DNA from: Acidobacteriota bacterium
GTDB lineage: Bacteria; Acidobacteriota; Terriglobia; Versatilivoradales; Versatilivoraceae
Assembly: GCA_028875575.1 (NCBI GenBank)
Contig: JAPPDF010000067.1
Coordinates: 1 to 64,000, forward strand
Length of the DNA: 64,000 bases
Direction: 5' to 3'
Shown in pieces: positions 26,460 through 34,981 of the stretch; within the stretch, counting starts at the first letter, position 1; each line of letters starts with the position of its first letter. Position numbers and translations under genes: made by a program. A model generated the notes under the pieces. The model did no database searches. It was not told the DNA's origin and worked only from the letters and a program-made list of their open reading frames with translations.

Positions 26460-26476
26460 CGCAACTAGTGATTTAC

Positions 26477-26488
26477 ACTTGCGCAAGT
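26477..26488. promoter_or_regulatory. Palindromic operator upstream of higBA
   Basis: ACTTGCGCAAGT is a perfect 12-base palindrome ending 17 bases before the GTG start of higB. The position fits autoregulation by HigA. The palindrome is seen; binding is inferred. Confidence 0.5.
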
Positions 26489-26494
26489 TAGAAT

Positions 26495-26617
26495 TCAATC
26501 AAGTTCAGTATACCACTCTAGATTTCCGCTCAGCCATCGAAATTGATAGGAAAGGGCTTCGTCCAGCGCCGAACACCCTGCTTCGGTCCAGGTTACCCGG
26601 CGCTGTTGACCAACCAT
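26495..26617 (-). pseudogene. Truncated RelE/ParE-type toxin remnant
   Basis: A 40-codon frame starting 25 bases before the stop of the upstream antitoxin reads RRVTWTEAGCSALDEALSYQ near its start, like the first strand and helix of ParE/RelE toxins (V-x-W-T-E-x-A pattern). It ends at codon 40, less than half the usual length, next to the higBA operator. The overlap with the antitoxin is normal for such modules. It is probably a deleted toxin gene. The match is short, so I give moderate confidence. Confidence 0.4.
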
Positions 26618-26790
26618 TTCTTGCGAAGCTCTCTGACTACCTCTTGGTGAGATATCGTCCGTCCGCCTTTGGCGTCGGCCTGGCCGCGCTCAATGGATTG
26701 CAAGACATACAAGTGGTACTGCACGTCGTCCAGACTACAGTCGTCGGGTAGACGGTCAAGTAGCGCTTGAACACTCCGCTTGACTTGCAT
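26593..26790 (-). CDS. Small antitoxin of RelE/ParE-type module
   Basis: 65-residue acidic protein (QALLDRLPDDCSLDDVQYHLYVLQSIERGQADAKGGRTISHQEV) of the short antitoxin type that often precedes ParE/RelE toxins. Its ATG begins one base after the stop codon of the isomerase-like gene, and the SD (GGAGGTG) is made of that gene's last codons, so the two are translated from the same mRNA. The toxin that follows is truncated. Function is inferred from resemblance and order; the fold is not obvious from sequence. Confidence 0.6.
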   Translation of the reverse strand: MQVKRSVQALLDRLPDDCSLDDVQYHLYVLQSIERGQADAKGGRTISHQEVVRELRKKWLVNSAG

Positions 26791-26791
26791 T

Positions 26792-27862
26792 TCACACCTC
26801 CGCTTCCACCTTGCGAATCATCTCGTTCAGGTTGCGGTAGTTGATCTTCATGGCCTCTACGCGGGAACCGCTGGGGGGGCGGAAGTGGGTGGCCAGGGAG
26901 AGGAAGACGTCACAGCCGTGGTCGCGCATGCCGCGCAGGATGGTGAGGTAGTCCACGTCGCCGTCGCCCAGGGGCCGGTATTCGAATTTGAGCTTGTGGC
27001 CGTCGATCACGTGCAGGTCCTTGAGGTGGAGCCCGTGGAGATAGGGCCGAATGTTGCTGAAGCCGGCGGTGGCCACGTCCCACTCGCCGCAGTTCCAGCA
27101 GTCGGCCGGCCCCCACATCACCGTGAGTCGGCGGGAGCCCACCCGTTCCACCAGGCTGCGGAAGTTGCCGGTGGTGTTGGTGTAGTTCCAGGGCATCATG
27201 GAGAGGGCCACGTCCACCTGGTAGCGCTCGGCCTCCTCCGCCACCAGGGTGAAGGCCTTCACCAGCTTCTCCATGTCCACTTCGGCGATGACTCCGCCCC
27301 GGGTGAGCCAGCGCATGGGCCAGGTGGGCTTGCCGCTGGAGTACTCGCCCGGCCAGGCGAAGGTGAAGGCGCCCACGGCGCCCACGCCGATGCGGGAGGC
27401 GATCTGCATGGAGCGAACCAGGTGGTTGAAGTCCTTCTTGAACCCCTGGTGATCCGCCATGGTCTTGAGATCCAGATCGGTCAGGTGAATGTGCTTGAAG
27501 GGATTGCCGGCGTTGAGCAGAAAGATCTCAAGGCCCTGCCGCTCCACCCTCTGGGCCATGCGGTCGGCGGCTGCGTCGCTCATCTGGGCTATCTCGGTCT
27601 CGTTGAGCAGACGGTTGAACCAGACATGGTCCACCCCGATCTCTTTGGCCTGGGCCAACTCCTCGTCAAAGGGCAGCCTCAACTCGGGAATGTACATGGC
27701 CAGTCGGAAGCGGTGTCCGGTGGCGGTCTTCCCAGGCGGTCCCGAGGACCCACCGGGTGCCGAGGCGGCCCGGGCCTGGCCGGCCCCGCCGGTCAATAGA
27801 GCACCGGCGGCCACACCCAGGCCGGCGCGTTCGATGGTGGTCAGGAATTCTCTTCGTTTCAT
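26792..27862 (-). CDS. Tat-exported xylose-isomerase-like TIM barrel protein
   Basis: 356-residue protein with a twin-arginine signal (MKRREFLTTIERAGLG, cleavage after about residue 32) and a sugar-phosphate isomerase/epimerase-type barrel. VDHVWFNRLLNETE, AFTFAWPGEYSSG, VMWGPADCWNCGEW and GLHLKDLHVIDG are strand/loop segments typical of the family. The frame is open to 28099, but the ATG at 27862 with AAGGAGA upstream is clearly the start. It lies 32 bases downstream of a Tat-exported oxidoreductase gene, suggesting a periplasmic pathway for a sugar or polyol. The final codons supply the SD of a small antitoxin. Confidence 0.82.
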   Translation of the reverse strand: MKRREFLTTIERAGLGVAAGALLTGGAGQARAASAPGGSSGPPGKTATGHRFRLAMYIPELRLPFDEELAQAKEIGVDHVWFNRLLNETEIAQMSDAAADRMAQRVERQGLEIFLLNAGNPFKHIHLTDLDLKTMADHQGFKKDFNHLVRSMQIASRIGVGAVGAFTFAWPGEYSSGKPTWPMRWLTRGGVIAEVDMEKLVKAFTLVAEEAERYQVDVALSMMPWNYTNTTGNFRSLVERVGSRRLTVMWGPADCWNCGEWDVATAGFSNIRPYLHGLHLKDLHVIDGHKLKFEYRPLGDGDVDYLTILRGMRDHGCDVFLSLATHFRPPSGSRVEAMKINYRNLNEMIRKVEAEV

Positions 27863-27894
27863 CTCATCTCTCCTTGCAGAAGGGGATCCCCGGA

Positions 27895-29205
27895 CTACAG
27901 CCCTTCCACGCTCCAGGGTTCCCGGTAGTCCTTGGTCAACATGGCGTCGGCCCGGGCATTGTTGGAGAAGCGCTCGCTCTCCGGGTTGAAATGCAGCACC
28001 TGTGAAAGCCGGTAGGCAATCTCCCCCAGGTGGATCAGGGCGCAGGAAAGGTGGGCTTCCCGAGCGGGAGCGGTGGGGCGGGAGCGGTCGCGCACGCACT
28101 GGAGAAACTGGGCCATGTTCTGGCGACCGGTCTCGGCCAGGCTCCCTTCCTTCATGCCCTCTCCCTTGTGCTCTTTCTTGCCCATGTAGACCTGAAAATA
28201 TCCTCGCCGCGAGAGCACCATGTACCCCTCGGTCCCGTAGAAGGTGTTGCCGCTGTCATAACCATGGAGCCCATAGGGCGTCCAGAGGCGTTCCTCGTAG
28301 AGGAGCACCTTTCCCTGACCATACTGGTAGGCCACCATCATGTTGTCCGGATACTCCCGCGCCCCTGCCAGGTCGATTTGGCTTCCATGGGCGGTGATGC
28401 GCTCGGGGTGAGTGTCGACGCCCAGCGCCCAGCGGGCAAGGTCCAGATCGTGGGCCCCGTCGTCGCCGATGTCTCCGTTGCTGTAGTCGCGGAAGAGTCT
28501 CCAGTTGCGATGGAATCGATTGGGGTTGAAGGGGCGGCGGGGGGCCGGACCCAGCCACATCTCGTAGTCGACTCCCTCGGGAACCGGCCCATCCGGCGCC
28601 ATCGGGCGCTCGATCTGCCGCTGCACGTTCCAGGCCTTGGTCGTCTTGACCTCGCCCAGGGTCCCGGCAGCCAGGATCTCGCCGGCCCGGGCCAGCAGCG
28701 GGCTGGCCCGCATCTGGGTTCCGTGCTGAAAGATTCGATTGTATTTCCGTTCCGCCTCGACCAGCAGCTGACCCTCCCGAAAGACGTGGCTGGCGGCCTT
28801 TTCGACATAGACGTCCTTGCCGGCCTTCATGGCCCTCAGGGCCATGGGGGCGTGCCAGTGGTGGGGAGTGGCGATGACGATGGCGTCGATAGAGGAGTCG
28901 GCCAAAACGTTGCGGAAGTCGCTTTCCAGCTTGGGCGTCTGGCCTTTTGCATCCTTGACCGTCTCCGTAGCCTTCTGCAGAACCGCCGGGTCCACGTCGC
29001 AGAGGGCCACAATGTGGGCATCGGTCCGGTTGGCCAGGGTCCTGACGTGAAAGTGGCCCATGCCGTTGATGCCGATCACGGCCACATTCACCTTCTCGTT
29101 GGGCGAGCCGGATCCGGACCGGATTGCCAGAGTGCCCATCACCCCCAGAGCGGCCGATCCGCCCAGCGAGTAGGACAGGATCCTGCGACGAGTAATCGTT
29201 TTCAT
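27895..29205 (-). CDS. Tat-exported Gfo/Idh/MocA oxidoreductase (paralogue)
   Basis: 436-residue twin of the protein at 24.6 kb. A twin-arginine signal (TRRRILSYSLGGSAALGV) precedes the nucleotide loop GINGMGHFHVRTL, the ATPHHWHAPM segment, a lysine in VEKAASHVFREG and the NGDIGDDGAHDLDLARWAL catalytic region. Here EKA replaces the common EKP. ATG at 29205 lies after GGAG and gives the expected signal peptide; the longer open frame upstream is out of character. It is transcribed after the MFS transporter gene and before the exported isomerase-like gene, with gaps of 71 and 32 bases. Confidence 0.88.
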   Translation of the reverse strand: MKTITRRRILSYSLGGSAALGVMGTLAIRSGSGSPNEKVNVAVIGINGMGHFHVRTLANRTDAHIVALCDVDPAVLQKATETVKDAKGQTPKLESDFRNVLADSSIDAIVIATPHHWHAPMALRAMKAGKDVYVEKAASHVFREGQLLVEAERKYNRIFQHGTQMRASPLLARAGEILAAGTLGEVKTTKAWNVQRQIERPMAPDGPVPEGVDYEMWLGPAPRRPFNPNRFHRNWRLFRDYSNGDIGDDGAHDLDLARWALGVDTHPERITAHGSQIDLAGAREYPDNMMVAYQYGQGKVLLYEERLWTPYGLHGYDSGNTFYGTEGYMVLSRRGYFQVYMGKKEHKGEGMKEGSLAETGRQNMAQFLQCVRDRSRPTAPAREAHLSCALIHLGEIAYRLSQVLHFNPESERFSNNARADAMLTKDYREPWSVEGL

Positions 29206-29276
29206 AGTCCTGTATCTCCGTTGACGCCGGCCGGCGGCGCCCTCTATGCCTCTACCTTCTCCCCGCATCCCGCCGC

Positions 29277-30575
29277 TCAATCCTGCAACCTGTGGTCGGA
29301 ACTCTTGGGCGCAAACAAGATCACGACGACTCCGACCCCGTAGATGAAACTGGTCACCCTTCCGATGCGGGCATAGTCCCCGTCGAAGTGAGCAATCAGC
29401 CATCCGGCCAACAAAACGGCTACCGCCGTCAGGATGCGACCGAAATTGAAGCTGACCCCGGCGCCGGTGGAACGGGCCGCGGTGGGAAAAAGCTCGGGCA
29501 GGAACAGCGGCAACCATCCGAAGTAGACCCCGGAGAAGAATCCCAGGACCGAAGCCCAAATCAGAAAAGTATCATCGGTGGGAGTCAGCAGCCAGAACAT
29601 GTACTGGCTGGAAAATAGAGCTCCCAGACTCATCAGCAAATAGGTGCGATGCCGGCCCACCAGGCTGGCGATGACGCCCCCCAGGAGGCTTCCGATCGTC
29701 CCTGTCAGCGATCGGCAAAACTGAACCCAGGCTTTCAGGTGAGGGTCGGGCGGATCGGCGGCGGCGCCGGCCTCGCCGGCCCAGGGGATCATCCAGTTGG
29801 AGGCGCCCCACCCCCCCAGCAACGGAACGGTCCCCAATGCGATACCGATCAGGGTCAACCGTCGCAGAGGCGGCCGGAAGACCTCGGCGGTGGCTTTGGA
29901 CGGCTTTCCCGGGTCGGGCAGCGGAGCCCGTCGTTGCGCCAACCAGCGGGGCGACTCCGGAACCGCGGCCAGAACGAACAGCCCCAAGACGACGGGCGCC
30001 GCCCCCACCACCATCACCCAGCGCCAGGTGTCCGGGGTGATTTCAACTCCCGTGGCGGTCCAGGCCATCAGGAGCAGGCCCACGTTGGCCGCCGTCCCCA
30101 TGATGCCCGCCAGGATCGGTCGTGAGAGATCGGACCAGGCCTCCGAGACAATGGCCACGCCATTGGGCCACATGCCCCCGATGCCCAGGCAGGTCAAAAA
30201 CCGTATGACCAGCAACTCGAAGGGACTTTGAGCCCACCATGCCAAGCCGGAAAAAATGGAGAGGCACAGAATGCTCCACCCCATGGCCCTGACACGGCCG
30301 AACCGGTCTCCCAACCGGCCAAAGAGCCAGCCCCCCGCGGCGGCGCCGAAGAGAAAGGCGCACACATACCAGGCGAACCACTTTCCAACCAGCGCCTCGT
30401 TGGTCGACTGAAGCAGGTCGATGGCCGCCGAACGCATGGCCAGGGCGGTGATGGACATCTGCACCCCGGCGAACATCCAGCCCAGAAAGGCCGTCACCAC
30501 GATCAGGTAGCGGCCGCCCGCGGATAGCGGTTGGGGAGAGGAACCCGACAGTCCCGCTGCTGAAGCATCCGGCAT
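29277..30575 (-). CDS. MFS transporter
   Basis: 432-residue major facilitator superfamily transporter with about twelve hydrophobic helices. The loop between helices 2 and 3 reads GWLFGRLGDRFGRVRAMG, a clear MFS signature, and PESPRWLAQRRAP near residue 215 is the sugar-porter-type motif after helix 6. LPELFPTAARSTGAGVSFNFGR is the matching signature late in the protein. ATG at 30575 follows AAGGTG. It likely imports a sugar or organic acid for the exported-dehydrogenase genes downstream. It stands first in that group; the VOC gene precedes it by 35 bases. Confidence 0.88.
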   Translation of the reverse strand: MPDASAAGLSGSSPQPLSAGGRYLIVVTAFLGWMFAGVQMSITALAMRSAAIDLLQSTNEALVGKWFAWYVCAFLFGAAAGGWLFGRLGDRFGRVRAMGWSILCLSIFSGLAWWAQSPFELLVIRFLTCLGIGGMWPNGVAIVSEAWSDLSRPILAGIMGTAANVGLLLMAWTATGVEITPDTWRWVMVVGAAPVVLGLFVLAAVPESPRWLAQRRAPLPDPGKPSKATAEVFRPPLRRLTLIGIALGTVPLLGGWGASNWMIPWAGEAGAAADPPDPHLKAWVQFCRSLTGTIGSLLGGVIASLVGRHRTYLLMSLGALFSSQYMFWLLTPTDDTFLIWASVLGFFSGVYFGWLPLFLPELFPTAARSTGAGVSFNFGRILTAVAVLLAGWLIAHFDGDYARIGRVTSFIYGVGVVVILFAPKSSDHRLQD

Positions 30576-30610
30576 GGTTGTCACCTTATTCCCTCGATTG
30601 TAGAGATTGG

Positions 30611-31021
30611 CTAAAACTTGACTCCCCGCCATTCGTCCTTGGCGGCGGTCACGTCCACCACGTTGCCGTCGGGGTCTTCGATCTTGAAGGCGCGATCGGG
30701 CAGCCGGCGGCGGTCCAGATCGATGCGCTCCTTGACGGTCTTGGAGGCCTCGGCGCCCCATTGGCGGCAACGCTGCCAGGCGGCCTCCAGGTCTTCCACC
30801 ATGACGCCGAAGTGCATATACTCGTCGCCTTCCTCGATGCGGGGTCGATCGCAGTCGGCGGGCTGTTGGATCAGGGTGATGTTGGTGACGCCGTCGGTCA
30901 GGTCCATGCCCAGGCGGCTGGGCCTATAGCCGATAAACTGCCACCCGAAGACACTCTCGTAGAAGCGACGGGATTCCTCCATGTCGCGGCAGCGGAGAGC
31001 CAGATGACGTATTCGAGCCAT
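30611..31021 (-). CDS. VOC family (glyoxalase-like) protein
   Basis: 136-residue protein of the vicinal oxygen chelate fold. It has the two-module beta-alpha-beta-beta-beta pattern: IRHLALRCRDMEESRRFYESVFGW begins module one and YMHFGVMVEDLEAAWQRC module two, with IEDPDGNVVDV near the end. Likely metal ligands are H6, H-F in YMHFGV and E-D in KIEDPDG. Such proteins include glyoxalase I, dioxygenases and epimerases; the reaction cannot be told. The ATG follows GGAGG by six bases. It probably heads or belongs to the MFS transcript. Confidence 0.8.
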   Translation of the reverse strand: MARIRHLALRCRDMEESRRFYESVFGWQFIGYRPSRLGMDLTDGVTNITLIQQPADCDRPRIEEGDEYMHFGVMVEDLEAAWQRCRQWGAEASKTVKERIDLDRRRLPDRAFKIEDPDGNVVDVTAAKDEWRGVKF

Positions 31022-31099
31022 AATGTGCCTCCAGAATCGGTTTCTTCGTGGGTATCTCTTGTCCCCAGCCTGTCGATCTTCGACTGAGGCGCGGTCGCG

Positions 31100-32443
31100 C
31101 TATATCAGCTCTTCGATCGGCCGGCCGGTGGTGTCGTCGAAGGAGTTGGCGATCTTGACGGGCCGGCCCACCGGGGTCATGTATTCCTTGGTCCAGTCGA
31201 TGCCCATGGCCTTGTAGATGGTGGCGAAGACGTCTCCCACGGAGATGGGACGCTCGGCCACGTATCCACCCCTCTCGTCGCTGGCTCCGATGACCTGCCC
31301 CCCCTGCAATCCCCCTCCGCCCAGGACCATGGACCAGCAGAAGGGCCAGTGGTCGCGGCCGTTGATGGGGTTGATCTCAGGCGTGCGGCCGAACTCGCCC
31401 ATGGCCATCACGATGGTGGATTCCAACAGCCCGCGCTGCTCCAGGTCCACCAGAAGAGCCGTCAGGGTCTGGTCCAGAGTGGGGCACAGCAGGGCCCGCA
31501 GCTTCTTGTCGTTCTCTCCTCCCGATCCCCGGCCGTGGGTGTCCCAGCCGCTGTCCAGGTTGTAGCCGGCCGCGGTGACGAAGCGGGAGCCGGCTTCCAC
31601 CAGGCGCCGGGCCAGCAGGGCGCTCTGACCGAATCCGTAGCGGCCGTAGGCGTCCTTGGTCGTCTCCGACTCCTGAGAGAGATCGAAGGCCCTCTTCATG
31701 GCCGGAGACAGGATCATCTCCATGGCCTTGTCCCGAAAGGTCTCCCGCGCCGCCGCTTCCGTCAGGACTTCCTTGCGGCGGTAGAGGCCGTCCACCACTT
31801 GCAGAAAGCCGCGGCGATCCTCGATCCGCTTCTCGGTGATGGATTTGGGAAGGGTGAGGTCCTTGAGCTTGAAGTCCTTCTTGCTGGGATCGGGGACCAC
31901 CAGAGGATTGTAGGCGGCTCCCAGGGAAGACGCTCCATAGTAGCTCTGGGTGAGGTGGGGCGCGCCCAGCACGTAGGGAGGAATGTCGTTGCGAGGCCCC
32001 AGCTCCCTGGCAATGATGGACCCCACGCTGGCAAACTCCATGGCCGGGGCCGGGCGGTGACCGCTGGTGATGTACTCCCGGCCCAGGGGATGGTCCACTT
32101 CCTCGTGGGTCATGGAGCGAATGATGGACAGCTTGTCCATGTGGCGGGCCATCCGAGGCAGGATCTCGGAAACCTGGATTCCGGGCACGTTGGTGCCGAT
32201 GGGCCGGAAACCGCTGCTGGGTTTCGGATCCCAGGTGTCGACCTGGCTGGGCCCCCCTTCCAGCAGGAGCAGGATACAGGCCTGGGCCTTGGCCGGGGAG
32301 GCCTTGACACCCGAAGCAGCCATCAGGCCCTTCATTTCGAGATACTGGCCCAGGTGGATCCCCACCAGGCTCAGAGACCCCACCCGCAGAAAGTGCCGGC
32401 GAGCCAGGCTCTCGCAAAAACTGTCGCATCCCCATCGGTTCAT
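31100..32443 (-). CDS. DUF1501 family exported protein (second copy)
   Basis: 447-residue DUF1501 protein. A twin-arginine-like motif (LARRHFLRVGSLSLVG) near residue 14 marks an export signal. ILLLLEGGPSQVDTWDPKP is the first metal-site region of the sulfatase-like fold; IVMAMGEFGRTPEINPINGRDHWPFCW near residue 350-375 is the second. It shares only family-level similarity with the copy at 14 kb. It follows the PSD1 gene by 22 bases and is the last gene of a three-gene operon. Confidence 0.9.
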   Translation of the reverse strand: MNRWGCDSFCESLARRHFLRVGSLSLVGIHLGQYLEMKGLMAASGVKASPAKAQACILLLLEGGPSQVDTWDPKPSSGFRPIGTNVPGIQVSEILPRMARHMDKLSIIRSMTHEEVDHPLGREYITSGHRPAPAMEFASVGSIIARELGPRNDIPPYVLGAPHLTQSYYGASSLGAAYNPLVVPDPSKKDFKLKDLTLPKSITEKRIEDRRGFLQVVDGLYRRKEVLTEAAARETFRDKAMEMILSPAMKRAFDLSQESETTKDAYGRYGFGQSALLARRLVEAGSRFVTAAGYNLDSGWDTHGRGSGGENDKKLRALLCPTLDQTLTALLVDLEQRGLLESTIVMAMGEFGRTPEINPINGRDHWPFCWSMVLGGGGLQGGQVIGASDERGGYVAERPISVGDVFATIYKAMGIDWTKEYMTPVGRPVKIANSFDDTTGRPIEELI

Positions 32444-32465
32444 GACCGGGACTCTCCTTATGAGT

Positions 32466-34973
32466 TCAGTGGTTGTTCAGGAACTGCTCCGAGTTCACCA
32501 CGGCCCACAGCAGATCTTCCACCGCCTCTCGCCGTGAATCCTGCCGCCGGATCATGTCTTTCAGCGCGGCCTGCTCGGCTTCCGTGGGGAAGCGGCACAG
32601 GGCGGCCAGGTACAGCTCTTCAAAAATGGCCTCATCGGAGGCTTTATGCTGCAGCAGGCGGTCCACCCGTCCTCCCTTCCGGGAGAGCTTGGCGGTGAAG
32701 GTCGGACCCGCCAACTGGTGCAGGGCCTGCAGCAGGCTGGGCTTCATGTCGCGTTCGGGAATAAAGCTCAGGTCGGGCTTCCCGTAGACGTTGAAGAAGT
32801 TTCCGTCTTCTCCCTTCACGCCGCTCACGTGGGAGATGGCCCTCAAGAGCACCTCGGTGTCCAGGGGGCGTGGAAGCGCCCTGGAATAGTTGACCCGGTC
32901 GTAGCGGTTGGTGGGGTTGGGATCTCCCGAAAGCTGATAGGTCCTGGACTCCACCATGAGACGAATCAGGGAACGCAGATCGTAGCCGCTCCTGACAAAG
33001 TAGCGGGCCAGGGCTTCCAGCAGCCTGGGATGGGTAGCCAGGTTGTTGGATCGAAAGTCGTCCACCGGATCCACGATCCCTCTTCCGAAAAAGTAGCCCC
33101 ACATGCGGTTGGCCATGGCCGGGGCGAAGTAGGGGTTTTCAGGAGAGGTCATCCACTCGGCCAGCGCCAGCCGCCAGTCCTCCCGCCGGTCCTCGGGCAC
33201 GGGACTCCCGTCCAGGAACCTGGGCTGAACCTCCTGTTTGCTGCGGGGGTGTATGACCTTGGCCCCCTTGCCGAACGTCCCGTAGCCTTCGGGATCGTCC
33301 ATGATCACGAAGTCCACTTGGGGAAATCCCGGATGGAGGTTGCTCAGTCGCCCGAAGAAGGCGGTCAGACCCCAGAACTGGTCCTGGCTCCAGGTCTCGT
33401 AGGGGTGGTCGTGGCACTGGGCGCAGTCCATTCGCCGGCCCAGGAAGACCCGGACCTGCTCCCCCATGGCATTCTGCGGCAGAGGCACGGCCGTGCCTCC
33501 CATATCCTCGTAGTGGCGGGAGGGGCCGTCGAAGCCCTGGGCGGCCACCCGCTCCCGGGCGAACTGATCGTAGGGCTTGTTCTCGGCAATGGCCCGGCGA
33601 ACCCAGTCCTTGTAGACCGGGCTGATCACCCGCAGGAAGTCGTAGAAGCGCCAGGACCAGTGATCCACGAACTCGGGCGACCGGAGCAGCAGGTCGATGA
33701 GCCGGCTCCGCTTCTGCGGGTCCGGGTCGGCCAGGAACCGGCGCACGCGATGGACGGGAGGCAGCCTGCCGGTCAGGTCCAGGCAGAGACGCCGCAGAAA
33801 CTCGGCGTCGGAGGAGAGCGGTGAGGGAACCAGGTGAAATTTGCGGGCCTTGGCGAAGACATGGTCGTCAATGAAGTTGTGGCGGGGAACCTCGGGATAG
33901 GCCGCCACCGGCTCCTCGATCACACCCACGGTGGCGCTGGCGCTCTGCCCGCCGGCCAGCACCTGGATGGAGGTCTCGCCCACGCGCCGCCCCGTCAACC
34001 GGCCATCGGGTCCCACCGAAACCACTTCCGGGTTGTTGGACAGGTAACGCACCTGGCGGGTGAAATCCTCCCGGGTGCCGTCAGCCCAATGGGCGGTGAC
34101 CAGCAGTTGCCTCGCCCCTCCCTTCTGCAGCACCACCTGACCGGGCCTGACCGCCACCCGCTCCAGGGCCGTGGATCGAGAGCCATTCCTGGACCCGTAG
34201 ACCGCGCCCCCGGCGACCCAGTCCCGGATGCGCCCATAGTCGGGGGAGTCTTTGCGGAGCCGTTGGCCGCCCCCGTGGGGCACCGCCAGGCTGGCTTTGA
34301 GCAGCAACAGGCTCCGGTCGGGATCCTCCATGCGGATCCGGGGCACCTTCTCGCCGGTCTCGGCCGTGAGGACGTGGAAGGCACCGCCCTCCGCAATCCA
34401 GCCGTAATCCTCCCGGGGAGCAGCAGCGTTCTTGGAGAGCTTGAACCCGCCCTGCCCGGTGACGCTGCCGTGGCACTCGGTGCTGTTGCAGCCCCGCTTG
34501 GTGAGAATCCTGGCGATTTCGGGGTCGAAACGAAGAGGAGGGCTTATGGTCGAATCCCGCACCTGCACGGCCGCCCGCAGAACCTGACCCGAGGACTGGA
34601 CGGTCAGCAGCGTCCGGCCGTCGGATCGCGCCTTCACCCGGCCCCGGGCATCGATCTCGGCCAAGGCGGGATCGGCAATAGTGAATCGGCTGCCCTCGGT
34701 CAGGTCACGCTCCAGACCGTCGGCATAGGTTCCGATGACCAGAAGCTGCTGGGCGGCGCCCTTGCCCCGCAGTCGCACCTCTTCGGGCAGGAGCCTGACG
34801 GACAGCAGGCGGGCGGCGGGGGACGACTCTGCGCCCGTCTTCAGGCCGGCGGACCCAAGAGTCGCCGGCCAGCCCAACAGCCCTATCGACAAGGCGATTG
34901 TGCAGAGATCGGACCAGGGGAGAGTTCTCCCCAACCGCCCCGGACTCCTGTTCCCTGTTCTCATCCTGTCCAT
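32466..34973 (-). CDS. DUF1549/DUF1553 protein with Ig-like domains
   Basis: 835-residue exported protein. A signal peptide lies at about residues 22-42. Two BIG2-like Ig domains (about 55-140 and 255-345) flank a cytochrome-like segment with GCNSTECHGS, a CX4CH motif (C162, C167, H168) typical of the family. DUF1549, with CAQCH later in the chain, and DUF1553 follow. This architecture differs from the copy at 11.3 kb, which has a CXXCH domain and no Ig domains. I chose ATG at 34973 after GAAGGA; it begins eight bases after the previous gene's stop. The frame is open much further upstream, but only as antisense shadow. Confidence 0.88.
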   Translation of the reverse strand: MDRMRTGNRSPGRLGRTLPWSDLCTIALSIGLLGWPATLGSAGLKTGAESSPAARLLSVRLLPEEVRLRGKGAAQQLLVIGTYADGLERDLTEGSRFTIADPALAEIDARGRVKARSDGRTLLTVQSSGQVLRAAVQVRDSTISPPLRFDPEIARILTKRGCNSTECHGSVTGQGGFKLSKNAAAPREDYGWIAEGGAFHVLTAETGEKVPRIRMEDPDRSLLLLKASLAVPHGGGQRLRKDSPDYGRIRDWVAGGAVYGSRNGSRSTALERVAVRPGQVVLQKGGARQLLVTAHWADGTREDFTRQVRYLSNNPEVVSVGPDGRLTGRRVGETSIQVLAGGQSASATVGVIEEPVAAYPEVPRHNFIDDHVFAKARKFHLVPSPLSSDAEFLRRLCLDLTGRLPPVHRVRRFLADPDPQKRSRLIDLLLRSPEFVDHWSWRFYDFLRVISPVYKDWVRRAIAENKPYDQFARERVAAQGFDGPSRHYEDMGGTAVPLPQNAMGEQVRVFLGRRMDCAQCHDHPYETWSQDQFWGLTAFFGRLSNLHPGFPQVDFVIMDDPEGYGTFGKGAKVIHPRSKQEVQPRFLDGSPVPEDRREDWRLALAEWMTSPENPYFAPAMANRMWGYFFGRGIVDPVDDFRSNNLATHPRLLEALARYFVRSGYDLRSLIRLMVESRTYQLSGDPNPTNRYDRVNYSRALPRPLDTEVLLRAISHVSGVKGEDGNFFNVYGKPDLSFIPERDMKPSLLQALHQLAGPTFTAKLSRKGGRVDRLLQHKASDEAIFEELYLAALCRFPTEAEQAALKDMIRRQDSRREAVEDLLWAVVNSEQFLNNH

Positions 34974-34981
34974 GCGGTCCT

